10,371 nucleotides of DNA from Discostella pseudostelligera (GCA_036940085.1 JALLBK010000589.1:1-10371); one strand, 5' to 3'; counted from the first letter of the stretch, positions 1 to 8,799 are shown. Numbers and translations are program-made. The notes: a model not told the origin generated them from the letters alone.

Positions 1-50
1 GTCGCGGCCTTGATACATCATCAATAATTTTTGCCATTGTCAATGTCATT

Positions 51-1904
51 ATGGAAAAGAGCAAACCATCACTGAATATATCCAAATTGGCACTCAATCT
101 GGATGGATGTCGCTTTGGAGACGAGAATGAAAATCGTCATCCCAATAATAATAAATTATTCCATCGTCGACGACATCATCATGGTTATGATGTTCAGGAG
201 CCTCAGCCGGTGGATCATCAACAGCAGCAGCAGCAGCAGCAGCTGGGGCAAACGCAAAAGGAGCAGCATCCAGATCAGCAGGAGCATCAGCAGGAGCAGG
301 AACAGCACTCAATATTTTCACCACTATCCACACATCATCGTCATCATCTGCCACAATACTACAACACTACCCCCTCCACCCACAACAATGACAACTACGA
401 CCATCCACCTACTCCCCAAGGAGGCACTTACCGATTTGACAATCTCTCCATTGGGACTAATTTCTTGCGTCATAATGGCACTACCTACCGTGGTCCATTA
501 TCACAACCAGATGAAAGTAAAGCATTGGATAGTTCCAGTTTGATAATGGAAGAATGTGTTGGACGTGGGAATTGCAGTAGTGTGTGGAAAGCTCGTTGTC
601 GTCGGCGGCGAACTCACACTACTTCTGATGATATTCAACTTGCTCGGGGATTGAGGAAGGTTGACGAGGGGGCAACATCAACAGACGATTCTCTTCACGA
701 CGAAAACAATGGCGACAGCTACATCAACTATGCAATCAAATTCTTCTCATTACGCACACCCGAAAAACGGAGTATGCTCCTACGTGAGTTGAAGTTATTA
801 TGTACCTTTCATTGTGATTGTTTGGTGGAATTGCAAGGGGCATTTTTGGATGTTGAGTATGATGAACATGGAAATACGGTGGCTTTGGTTTTGGAATATA
901 TGGATTGTGGGAGTTTGGCTGATTTGATCGCAAATGGAAGCGGTGGTTGCGATCTCACCGACGATGAACAGCGCCGGTCAAACAACCATGCCAATCGACA
1001 CCATCAAAGTGGGAAGGAAGTCAAATCGGTACCAGAGTATGCCATTGCATCCATTGCGTATCAGATATTATGGGGCTTAAGCTATTTGCATTACGAGGGG
1101 GTGTTGCATAGGGATATCAAGGTTTGTCGTCACATCTGTATGTGTGTGCATGCATCCAATATTCTCTCTCGCTCTCGTTCGCAATCCTCATCGAATGCTC
1201 GCCACCATAACCTTGCAGCCGGCGAATGTACTAATCTCCTCCTCGGGCCGTGTGAAACTTGCCGACTTTGGCATAGTCTCTCGACAACCACCGTATGATA
1301 ACGAGGACGGTACCGTATTGCATCACACTGTCATCGGAACAGTGCGGTACATGTCGCCCGAACGTTTGCATGGACGACCATACACACGGTCGAGTGATGT
1401 TTGGAGTGTCGGACTACTGTTATTGGAGATTGTTAGAGGGGGATGCAGTCCCTTTGAAGATGTTTCGTCCGTTGTAAGTCATTACGTTTACTTCCCTACT
1501 CTACATTCTTTCACCGTCACCATTATATCTAATGTCACATTGCAATGATTATGTTGTAGGTGGAACTTGTTCAGACATTGGATGAATGCAAAATGAGTGA
1601 CTACATCCCTGAATCGACGAGCGATGGGTTACGTGAAATACTCCTTGGCTGCCTTAATATATCTCCTCGTGAGTAGAATGACATTGAATGCGATTTGCTC
1701 ACAAATCATGTTTCGTCTGCAATATCTCACATGATCTTTCACCGTGGCAAAGACAAACGCATTCCAGCTTCGATGCTACTGCAGTCGCCATGGTTTCGGC
1801 ATAATGGCATCAATAGCGTAGACGACGCCTCTTCGTTGATGATGGCATATTTGGGCAGTCCTGCTACCCAAAGCGGCCCACCATTGACTGCATCGTCATA
1901 TTAA
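51..1904 (+). CDS. MAP kinase kinase (MEK/MKK-type dual-specificity kinase), 4 exons
   Basis: Exons 51-1121, 1219-1473, 1560-1668 and 1753-1904 join to 528 aa; the introns are 97, 86 and 84 nt with GT-AG ends. The product should phosphorylate the activation loop of a MAP kinase. Seen: glycine loop GRGNCSSV (171-178), ATP-binding K230 in YAIKFF, helix-C E246, hinge LVLEYMDCGSL, catalytic HRDIKPAN (D355, N360), DFG (D373) and GTVRYMSPERL, whose SPERL ending is typical of MAPKKs. The first 160 residues are His/Gln-rich low complexity. Residues 3-10 (Lys-rich, then L-x-I) resemble a MAPK docking site. There is an insert of about 40 residues before the beta-3 lysine and another Asn/His-rich one after the hinge. 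The activation loop has T389 and T394 rather than the usual S/T spacing. Exon 1 ends exactly after HRDIK. The last acceptor (ending AAAG at 1752) is the least certain junction; it gives the expected CLNISPHKRIPASMLLQSPW. Confidence 0.87.
219..242 (+). repeat. CAG trinucleotide repeat encoding poly-Gln in the MAPKK N-terminus
   Basis: One CAA followed by seven perfect CAG units (222-242), read in frame as eight Gln (residues 57-64). The surrounding 45-115 residue stretch is also rich in Gln and His. Such pure CAG runs are commonly length-variable. No function is implied beyond a disordered N-terminal extension. Confidence 0.9.
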
Positions 1905-2209
1905 AAATAAACGAGAGACTGGACAAAGTTCTCATTTCGCCGTCACATCGTTCGTTCAATCCAATGACACAGTCGATATTGCTGCACATATCAACTTCGA
2001 ATTCATCCCCAATTATCATCCTATTAGTCTAAATTGACCATTAGGCCAATACGGTTTGCAGTGGTTTGTGAATTTTTCTTTGCGTCCAATTCAATCAAGT
2101 TTTTGGCGCGCAAAAATGGCCCATCCTCTTCTTTGAGCCAGACTTCTCGGCTTCGGTGCTGTGCCTCGTTATCCACAGAGAGAAGATCGCATCCAAAGTC
2201 AAAATCACC
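1905..2209 (+). other. Intergenic: MAPKK 3' end and EXO1 promoter
   Basis: This 305-nt stretch has no convincing coding frame. It must hold the MAPKK 3' UTR and the EXO1 promoter and leader. The only clear element I see is the E2F-like site at 2100-2116. The sequence before the EXO1 ATG (ATCACCATGG) is a good eukaryotic start context. Confidence 0.6.
2100..2116 (+). promoter_or_regulatory. E2F/DP-like binding site upstream of EXO1
   Basis: TTTTTGGCGCGCAAAAA matches the E2F consensus TTTSSCGC on the + strand (TTTGGCGC) and also contains TTTGCGCG on the other strand, so it is nearly palindromic. It ends about 93 nt before the EXO1 ATG. E2F-DP factors drive S-phase genes in animals and plants, and diatoms are known to encode E2F-family proteins. 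Regulation of this gene by E2F is inferred from sequence and gene function only. Confidence 0.6.
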
Positions 2210-4612
2210 ATGGGCGTCAAGGGTCTATTGCCGTGTCTCCAATCAATTACTCGATCAGTGCCATTAGAACGCTACCGTGGTCTCACCGTCGCGGTTGATG
2301 CCATGTCTTGGCTGCATAAAGGTGTCTTCGCATGTGATGTCAAAGCGCTTGCAACTAGCCAACGTGGCGCAGAAAGCGATAGATCAGTAGCTTCCGAATC
2401 GAAATGCATCCAGTATACCGTGCACAAGGTTGAAATCCTACGGGTGAAATTCGGAATCAACGTCATACTGGTAATTGATGGTGATACCCTACCATCGAAG
2501 AAGGCAGAGAATGAACAACGCCGAGAGGAGCGCGATAGGGCATTCGAGAAGGCAATATCGGCGGAACAGGCTCATGACAGTCGGACGGCACGGCGATACT
2601 ACGCACAGGCTTGCTCCGTTACCTACAAAATCAGATACGAGTTGATCAAGCGATGCAGGGAGATAGGCATTCCGTTTTTGGTTGCTCCATATGAAGCCGA
2701 TGCGCAAATGGCGAGATTGGCGCAAACGGGCATAGTCGACTTAGTCATCACCGAAGACTCCGATATTCTTGTGTACGGCTGCCCAAGGGCATTATTTAAA
2801 GTAGATTTCGACACATTTCAAGGGCAGGAGATCCAGCTAATGAGAGATTTGGGCGACAATTTGACACTCTGCTTCCGGAATTGGACTCATGATATGTTCG
2901 TCTTCATGTGCATAATATCTGGTTGCGACTATTGCAAAGGCGTACCTGGTATCGGCATCAAGCTAGCGCATAAGCTCGTCCGAGTTCATCGTACTCCGTC
3001 TAAGATCTTTAGCGCGTTGACTGCAGCGGGTAGGATGCCGTCTGATTTCGAGGAGCAGTTCTGGATTGCATTCCGTACCTTCCGCCATCAGCGAGTGTTC
3101 TGTACTTCGAAGCAGCTGATAGAAACCCTTTGGCCAGTCGTTGGATCGAATCATGATGATGCTCCCAACAAAGTGTGGCCTTTCCTCGGCGAGTATATCG
3201 AGCCGCATTTGGCTAGAATGATTGCTGATGGTACCATACATCCTTCGACGAAGGTGACTTGGGATGAAGCATTGAGGAGCCACTGCAATTCAGTTCCAAG
3301 CAATTGTCGTAGGATTTCCACCGACCCGGAGACTCAACGTCAAATGGATGCCACCAAGAGGAAGGACTCAAACGTTTGGTATTCGCTCGTCTATGGATCA
3401 AATAATGTTGACGATCGGGATAGATATTCCAAGCACGATGGAAAGGAAAATATTCCGAGGCGATCGATGTTCAGTTTCTTCCCACAACACAAGGAGCAGA
3501 GGAATGACGTAGGAGTAACTGAAAAAGCCGCTACGACGACCGAATCTTCTAACGACTCACGTCCGCCACTGCAGGAAATATATGTTGACACCGAAAGCAC
3601 TACATCGCATCCCCAGTCCAGCCAAAAACCATCGGTATCTTACCACAGAGACATTCCTATCCACTTCAACGACTATGTATCGCTGTTAGTTGGGAGAGCA
3701 TTCGAGCCGATCTCCAGAAAGCGGAAGAAAATGGAGAACGATGGAACGAAGTCATCAATGTACGTCAAAAAGATCTGGGAGAAGTGCCCGAAAGCTCGTT
3801 CGATTGATTACGTCCCAGAGTCGGATCAGATAAAAGAGATTGAGATGGAACCGGAGGGCGTAGGTCGCTTCAAGCAGAATCCCACAAAACTGGACCTTTC
3901 CGTCGGCTATGGAATTGGGGAGTACCAAGAATTTAACCGGCCTATGATCAAGCAGCCATACGACATGTTCGACTCCATGCCACTGATAGAATTCCCGGAT
4001 CAAATATATGATGACTTCTTCACTACTACTTGCCATCGCACAATGAATCACAGCGGATACGCTGACTATGTCAGCAACGATGCCAACAGATTGCAAGAAT
4101 ATGGATATCTTTACCATCGCGACGCCTTGCCGCAATCGCAACTTGACACGTCTGAAGTTCATCCAGCCTATTTGGCCTTCAACGTGGACATTGACTCCCT
4201 TCACCGAAGCGGCTCTCAGCAGGGTAGCATCAATCAATATTATGGAACCGAGAATGACGTCGACGATTTCCGTACATCAAACCCTTTCCAGCAGCTACAA
4301 ACAGTTATGAAGAGGAAACGAAGCAATTCGAATTTCACGGATGACGCAAATCCGGGAGTAGGCGATATTGATCAGTATTTCACTGGTGGCGTTGTCGACA
4401 AGGGTTACGTCATGTCGGATGCGGCCCCCGTTCCCGTAGAATTCCAGCAGCTTCATACCGTTCGTAAAACAACGAGACGCCGCAATAATAGTGCTGTATC
4501 GGTGGACCACTACCGAGACGGTGACGTCCACTTTGGGACCCGAGGCTACGACGACATGGAGTACGAACANTTGAGCATTGGATGCAAGCACATCATCGGC
4601 AGAGCGATATAA
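2210..4612 (+). CDS. EXO1: Exonuclease 1 (EXO1), Rad2/XPG-family 5'-3' exonuclease/flap endonuclease
   Basis: A single open frame of 800 aa. EXO1 resects DNA 5' to 3' in mismatch repair and double-strand-break end resection in the nucleus. Seen: XPG N-domain beginning MGVKGLL with D30; D90 in [16 protein letters not shown] motif YEADAQMA (E162, D164); TEDSD (D183, D185); D240 in [14 protein letters not shown], leading into the helix-hairpin-helix. These match the metal-binding acids of human EXO1, shifted by a 12-residue insert near residues 50-62. The nuclease core ends near residue 355. The remaining 445 residues are weakly conserved, with basic NLS-like clusters at 503-507 and 701-704 and several PCNA-box-like motifs (417-424, 671-678, 717-724). 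The start at 2210 is chosen because MGVKGLL is the invariant N-terminus; the frame stays open upstream to 2156 but without an ATG. Residue 787 is undetermined (Gln or His) because of an N in the sequence. FEN1 is excluded by length and by the EXO1-like core. Confidence 0.95.
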   Translation: MGVKGLLPCLQSITRSVPLERYRGLTVAVDAMSWLHKGVFACDVKALATSQRGAESDRSVASESKCIQYTVHKVEILRVKFGINVILVIDGDTLPSKKAENEQRREERDRAFEKAISAEQAHDSRTARRYYAQACSVTYKIRYELIKRCREIGIPFLVAPYEADAQMARLAQTGIVDLVITEDSDILVYGCPRALFKVDFDTFQGQEIQLMRDLGDNLTLCFRNWTHDMFVFMCIISGCDYCKGVPGIGIKLAHKLVRVHRTPSKIFSALTAAGRMPSDFEEQFWIAFRTFRHQRVFCTSKQLIETLWPVVGSNHDDAPNKVWPFLGEYIEPHLARMIADGTIHPSTKVTWDEALRSHCNSVPSNCRRISTDPETQRQMDATKRKDSNVWYSLVYGSNNVDDRDRYSKHDGKENIPRRSMFSFFPQHKEQRNDVGVTEKAATTTESSNDSRPPLQEIYVDTESTTSHPQSSQKPSVSYHRDIPIHFNDYVSLLVGRAFEPISRKRKKMENDGTKSSMYVKKIWEKCPKARSIDYVPESDQIKEIEMEPEGVGRFKQNPTKLDLSVGYGIGEYQEFNRPMIKQPYDMFDSMPLIEFPDQIYDDFFTTTCHRTMNHSGYADYVSNDANRLQEYGYLYHRDALPQSQLDTSEVHPAYLAFNVDIDSLHRSGSQQGSINQYYGTENDVDDFRTSNPFQQLQTVMKRKRSNSNFTDDANPGVGDIDQYFTGGVVDKGYVMSDAAPVPVEFQQLHTVRKTTRRRNNSAVSVDHYRDGDVHFGTRGYDDMEYEXLSIGCKHIIGRAI
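4220..4486 (+). repeat. Degenerate tandem protein repeat in the EXO1 tail (PIP-like box plus FQQLxTV module)
   Basis: Two copies of the same order of motifs. Copy 1 (4220-4327) has QGSINQYY (671-678), a 14-residue gap, then [12 protein letters not shown] (693-704). Copy 2 (4358-4486) has VGDIDQYF (717-724), a 20-residue gap, then [12 protein letters not shown] (745-756). The shared pattern is I-x-Q-Y-[YF] ... FQQL-x-TV-x-K-x-x-R. QGSINQYY fits the PCNA-interacting consensus Q-x-x-[ILM]-x-x-[FY]-[FY]; the second copy lacks the initial Gln. Confidence 0.65.
4570..4570. other. Ambiguous base (N) in the EXO1 coding region
   Basis: The codon CAN at 4568-4570 encodes either Gln or His, so the reading frame is unaffected. 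It shows the underlying assembly is a draft or consensus sequence. Confidence 0.99.
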
Positions 4613-4658
4613 ATTAGAATGTACAATCTTACATGTTTCAACGTAACGGCGCTTCTTT

Positions 4659-5615
4659 TTATGATTCTTTTGCATTCTTCCCGTTCTCATTTTGCATTAC
4701 GAATTCCAGGCTTTTATTTTGAACAGCCTTGAGCCCCAATGAATGTTTCATATCCTCGACTTTAAGCTGCCACATCCCAATTATGTCTCCGTCAGTGTCC
4801 TTCATCAACACAGGTACTCCAATATATCGTGCGCTATTCTCCAACAATGCTATATCCCTCAATTGATCAAATCCTCCCTTACTGTCCGTCGTAGCCTTTT
4901 TCGACATTGAGTGTTGGCTTCTGCTTGCGTCATTTCTTTTGGCAATTTCTTCGTATTGATCATGCACAACTTTCTTCCACTCTGGTGAATCCACAGTTAC
5001 GGGACCCAACTTTATGGATAGGTCAAAGAAATCTTTTCGTGTCACACCCAAATAATTATTAGAAGCAGAGGATACAGAGTTTGATGATCGTTTAATAATG
5101 GAGAAATTGGTAGTTCGTTCGGTCATGGTCCCATCATCCTCAAGATTTTCTGTACTCGTTGCATCTCCACGGGAAGATAGAATAGGCATCCGTCGTCGTA
5201 CCCTTGTATTCGCCTGTTTGGCATGCTCGCGCGCCACCTTTTCATCTTGCACCAATGCATCGTAGACACGTGCACTGGTGAATTGTTTATCTATGGTGCG
5301 TGTGACTGGACCGGCATCGTTGAGGAATTTTAGTAGATCGGGTGGTAGTTCTAGGAGAGTATTATTGGAAGAATGTGCGTCGCTACGACTGCTGGCGGCG
5401 TTGGCAATGCGACGGGCGGTGTCGGCTTGATGTTGTTGGGCACGGGTACTACTGATGGGGTAGAAGCCGCCGCCGCTGTCTGACGCCGACGCTGAAGTCT
5501 TGACATGATCGTGATGTTGAATGGTCTGGGAGATGCTGTTGTTGCTGGGGGGTGCCCGCCGCTTCATAGCGGCCTTGGCGGCTTCGGTAGCGGCTTTCGA
5601 TGCGGCTTGGCCCAT
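4659..5615 (-). CDS. Unknown protein with N-myristoylation signature, 318 aa
   Basis: I do not recognise the family. The ATG at 5615 opens a single frame of 318 aa. The N-terminus MGQAASK fits the N-myristoyltransferase rule (Gly2, Ser6, Lys7), followed by an Ala-rich helix and a basic KRR (18-20), so membrane association is likely. Residues 25-85 and 145-185 are Ser/Asn-rich and probably disordered. Three segments look folded: about 86-140 (LLELPPDLLKFLNDAGPV onward, charged helix), 188-230 (YLGVTRKDFFDLSIKLGPVTV, then EWKKVVHDQYEEI) and 250-307 (DQLRDIALLENSARYIGVP onward). GPVT occurs in both of the first two. The protein contains no cysteine. It is convergent with EXO1, with 46 nt between stop codons. 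The long codon-consistent frame, good start and segmental conservation-like pattern argue that it is real. Confidence 0.75.
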   Translation of the reverse strand: MGQAASKAATEAAKAAMKRRAPPSNNSISQTIQHHDHVKTSASASDSGGGFYPISSTRAQQHQADTARRIANAASSRSDAHSSNNTLLELPPDLLKFLNDAGPVTRTIDKQFTSARVYDALVQDEKVAREHAKQANTRVRRRMPILSSRGDATSTENLEDDGTMTERTTNFSIIKRSSNSVSSASNNYLGVTRKDFFDLSIKLGPVTVDSPEWKKVVHDQYEEIAKRNDASRSQHSMSKKATTDSKGGFDQLRDIALLENSARYIGVPVLMKDTDGDIIGMWQLKVEDMKHSLGLKAVQNKSLEFVMQNENGKNAKES

Positions 5616-6146
5616 GGTTTCATCTCATGATGTTGCTCTATTAGTATTGCTACCTAAAATGGTTCTTCATGGTTGTGGGTGTGAGATCGTGCGTTAATAG
5701 AGACATACCGAAATTTTTAATTCATTTCAGAAAACAATATTCTAAATTTTATCATCGAACAAAATTCAATAATTTTTGCTTTTACTCTAAATTTGAAATG
5801 CCCTTTTTTGCTGGACTTCTTCCCGCCATTTTCATTGACGTCTGTCAGGCCGTCGTCGGTGCCTCCCTCAAAATCACTGCCACGTGTAGTCGAGTCGTTG
5901 TCGTCAGCCACGTGGACGTTCCACTACTCGAGTGTATTGTCGATTGTCGAGTGGTCATAATGATGTAATGCTTCCTCGTAGATATTGTATCATGGTGTAG
6001 AACGAGGAAAAGCAATAAACAATACAATCATGCTCGAAGCCGATTTGCTTCTAATGTGTTGGATGTGCGATTAAGTCTAAGCCATCATCGACGTGTGTTC
6101 TTTGCAGACAATCAAATTACGATGTAATTCGCATTTGGAACTCAAA
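5616..6146. other. Intergenic: promoter of the myristoylated-protein gene and protease 3' UTR
   Basis: This 531-nt stretch lies between two minus-strand genes. Small open frames on both strands here lack an ATG, a domain or composition suggesting coding. The recognisable content is a group of transcription-factor-like motifs at 5820-5914. I see no tRNA, repeat family or clear poly(A) signal. Confidence 0.55.
5820..5914 (-). promoter_or_regulatory. Putative promoter elements: TTCCCGCC, TGACGT and two CACGTG boxes
   Basis: About 205-300 nt upstream of the ATG at 5615 lie TTCCCGCC (5820-5827, an E2F-type motif), TGACGT (5836-5841, the CRE/bZIP core) and two perfect palindromic CACGTG boxes (5881-5886 and 5909-5914, bHLH or bZIP type) 28 nt apart. 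In the diatom Phaeodactylum, TGACGT-type elements are known from CO2/cAMP-responsive promoters. Function here is inferred. Confidence 0.4.
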
Positions 6147-8751
6147 TCATGTGTACGAGGTGCAATGGCCATTCTCCAACAGATGTGCCCTTTCACTAGC
6201 CCGATGTTCAATTGCCCTGCATGTGCTTAAGATTATGTCGGACTCTTCCATCCTACTACGCTGGTAGTCCGTACTCCGACAGCCGCGACGTCTCTTCTGG
6301 TGCATTCTAATCAACATCATGCACACGGATATCATTCCCAACATGAATGCAAGTGGAGTTGCTGCGGCAAAGTCGCTGTCTTCAGTTCCGTTCACAGTTA
6401 CCATCGTGATATCATTCTGCGCGAAGAATTGGCGGAGCTTCATTCGACTAAAGACGGATGATGAACATTTAGAAGAAGTATTGAATATGAAACAACATGT
6501 GCACATCTCATACTCACTGTATTGCACTCTGTATCCGAGCGACAGTTCTTGCCATTTTAGACTCCGTCGGGAATTTGCCATCACTGGTGCTGCCACTGCC
6601 ACTGTGCCATGTTGTCCATGGACTTCCTAATTCACCATCCTTGTTGAGTTTTACACCCTTCTTAAACGACCCTCCTAATGCAACACTAGGACTGCGTGCA
6701 ATACCGCAAATACCAGGGTGTCCCTTCTTCCCTCCAATTCTTGCCATTCGTACATAGCCATCTTCACCCCATCCCTTTCCCCAACTGTTCCTCGCTTCAT
6801 TGGGATGGAGTGGCGACAACATAAAACAATGATTGAGCGTCGTCAGTTCAATGTTTTATCTGACGACACAGGAAGAGAAGCATATTACTTACCAATCCAG
6901 TATTTTACCAATTCGCCATCTTTTGATAATTCCTCGCCATAACCGGTTATTAACATTGCTTTGAAAATCATCGCAATACAAAGTTGTCAGAAGGGTAAAA
7001 TTCGCCCGCACACTAACATATCCAAGTCAAAGACACTCACCATGGTCGGCCAGGCCCTTCTCGCATTTCCCCCCTTTGCCACTGAAGAACACCCCACTTT
7101 TGTATGCCAAGAATGCTGGATCTGCACCGATGAGCCCGACGGCTACTGGCCCAACATATCTCAGAACCTATAAGTAGGTAATATTAGAAAATAATGAAGA
7201 CGACAACGCCGAACCGATCATACCAGCATTAATGCATTCAGAGTTCTCACCTTTTTCATATTGTTTTCATGATCTGCTGTTAATATACCCCATGTCTCTA
7301 CCGTGGCAATCGGTTCATTCCTTCGACGATATCGACACTTATTCATCGTACCCGTGTATGGATAATTCTTAGTCGACGTCACACCATAGCGATGAAGGAA
7401 GTAGAATGCAAATAGTGGATTCCCACCCGCACATCCCTGATCATAACGAGTATCACAATCGATAATTTCCTGAACGGATAGGTCAGCAGTGCTAATGGCT
7501 TGACGCTCAATTTGCTGTGCTGCTTGTACCGCCACCATCCGCTGCGCATCGGTATGACCTTTCCCCCCGGCAACGTTTTTGAATACCTCTTCGTAGGCGG
7601 TATATGCCATACTCCGCGCAATCGATGCTTCAGGACGGGGATAATGTATAAATTAGTATTTGGAAATGAAGAGTTCGAGCATATCAAAATGCTGCATTCG
7701 ATATTCCTCTCTCACCTTCCAAAGTCCCCGTAGCACTAATGGCCCAGCACGAACCACACAATCCCTGATCCATCGCAGAGTGGACAATCGGTACTCCATC
7801 GGGATTGTCTTCCGTGGCCCAATTCAAATACCGCCCCCAAGTATCATTGTCGTCATCGGCGTCATCATCTTCATCGTCTTCTAGTCCATCGAGCTTGTTC
7901 TTCTTGTCGAGAGAGAATGGTTTGAATGAGGATGATAATTGATTGGAAGATAAATCTCTCGATTGAGATTGCAGCATGGGAGAAGCGACTGGTACTTCTT
8001 GAGTGATTTGGTTTTCACTCTGTTGCTTTCCTCGATTTTGCCACCATGAATCCAGCCTGCTTCGGAATTTGCGAAGACTTGATATCTCAACATCGTCATC
8101 ATCATCTGTGGGGTTGTCGGCATTTGGCTGCAATTGTAATTTTTGTCCAAACTTCCAAATTGACTCATCATCATGCAAAGACACAAACATTGGATCATGC
8201 TGTTGATTTGATGGTAATGTGTCGAGTGCAGGAGCAGAAGCAAATTGTTCCAATTCACCACTAGCCACCGATGATAAATCAAACGAGGGGCCACCCGCAG
8301 CAGAATGAGGCATGAGTGGGAGTTCATGCAATAGCCTATCCGAGAATCTATTAAGTGCAACTCTATGCTCTCCCAACTGATTGTGCTCATGAACAAATAT
8401 TACACTGCGAAGGAATGCCTCGATCCTAGGACTTAAATTGTCGAAATCGAATGTGCTGTCTCTGGCATGCGTCGATGACTTGTCATGGTCAACCCAACTC
8501 TCCCAAAATTTAATTTCATCAGAAGATAGAGGAGGACGATGGTAATGTGCAGCATATTGTTCGTAGAGTATACGACAATCTCTATTGGCTACGGTGCTAT
8601 GTGCCACCTCTCCCCCCACCACCGCCACCAACTTCGACTTCGACGGTTCATCACCCTGGCCTCGGACGCGAATTATTGCCACCGCAGAAGACGCGCACGA
8701 TGACAAGAGCGCATCGTCATAATGAAACAGGAAGTCATGGGGAAGTTCCAT
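6147..8751 (-). CDS. Papain-family (C1A) cysteine protease with C-terminal membrane anchor, 6 exons
   Basis: Exons 8751-7716, 7627-7251, 7167-7041, 6958-6893, 6794-6518 and 6447-6147 join in frame to 727 aa; the introns are 88, 83, 82, 98 and 70 nt. It is an endopeptidase expected in the endomembrane system. Seen: I29-type prodomain about 60-147 (RIEAFLRSVIFVHEHN, ALNRFSDRLLHELP); Ser/Asp-rich spacer 148-302 with two acidic runs; enzyme domain about 303-577 with oxyanion Q329, nucleophile C335 (QGLCGSCWA), LSVQEIIDC, GCAGG, H513 (LADHAMLITGYG) and N538 (ARNSWGKGWGEDGYVRM); stalk 578-654 with one N-glycosylation sequon (NGT, 647); membrane segment about 655-674 followed by QKRRR; tail 675-727 with ERAHLL (713-718), a [DE]xxxL[LI] sorting motif. 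Odd: the N-terminus from this ATG is not a convincing signal peptide although the topology needs one, so the true start may lie upstream. The catalytic part is very sure; exon 6 and the start are less so. Confidence 0.86.
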
Positions 8752-8761
8752 AGCCGGTGCA

Positions 8762-8799
8762 ATATCAATAATTGAAATGATATTTTTTAATATTGATAT
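8762..8799. repeat. 9-bp inverted repeat just before the protease start
   Basis: ATATCAATA (8762-8770) is perfectly complementary to TATTGATAT (8791-8799), with a 20-nt loop containing an A/T homopolymer. It lies 11-48 nt upstream of the ATG at 8751. It could form a hairpin in the 5' leader, but AT-rich DNA gives such pairs by chance fairly often. Confidence 0.4.

Noticed and set aside
1122..1298. Read-through of MAPKK exon 1 to a 415-aa product
   Set aside because: The extension after HRDIK loses PAN, DFG and SPERL. Removing the 97-nt GT-AG intron restores all of them in frame.
3755..4237. A 160-codon minus-strand open frame inside EXO1
   Set aside because: It lies fully antisense to the EXO1 coding tail, with no domain, no splice context and no promoter-like sequence.
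5669..5968. Overlapping small frames on both strands between the orphan gene and the protease
   Set aside because: The minus frame at 5717-5911 begins with GTG, not ATG. The + frame has no known motif and spans promoter-like DNA. I could not support either as a gene.
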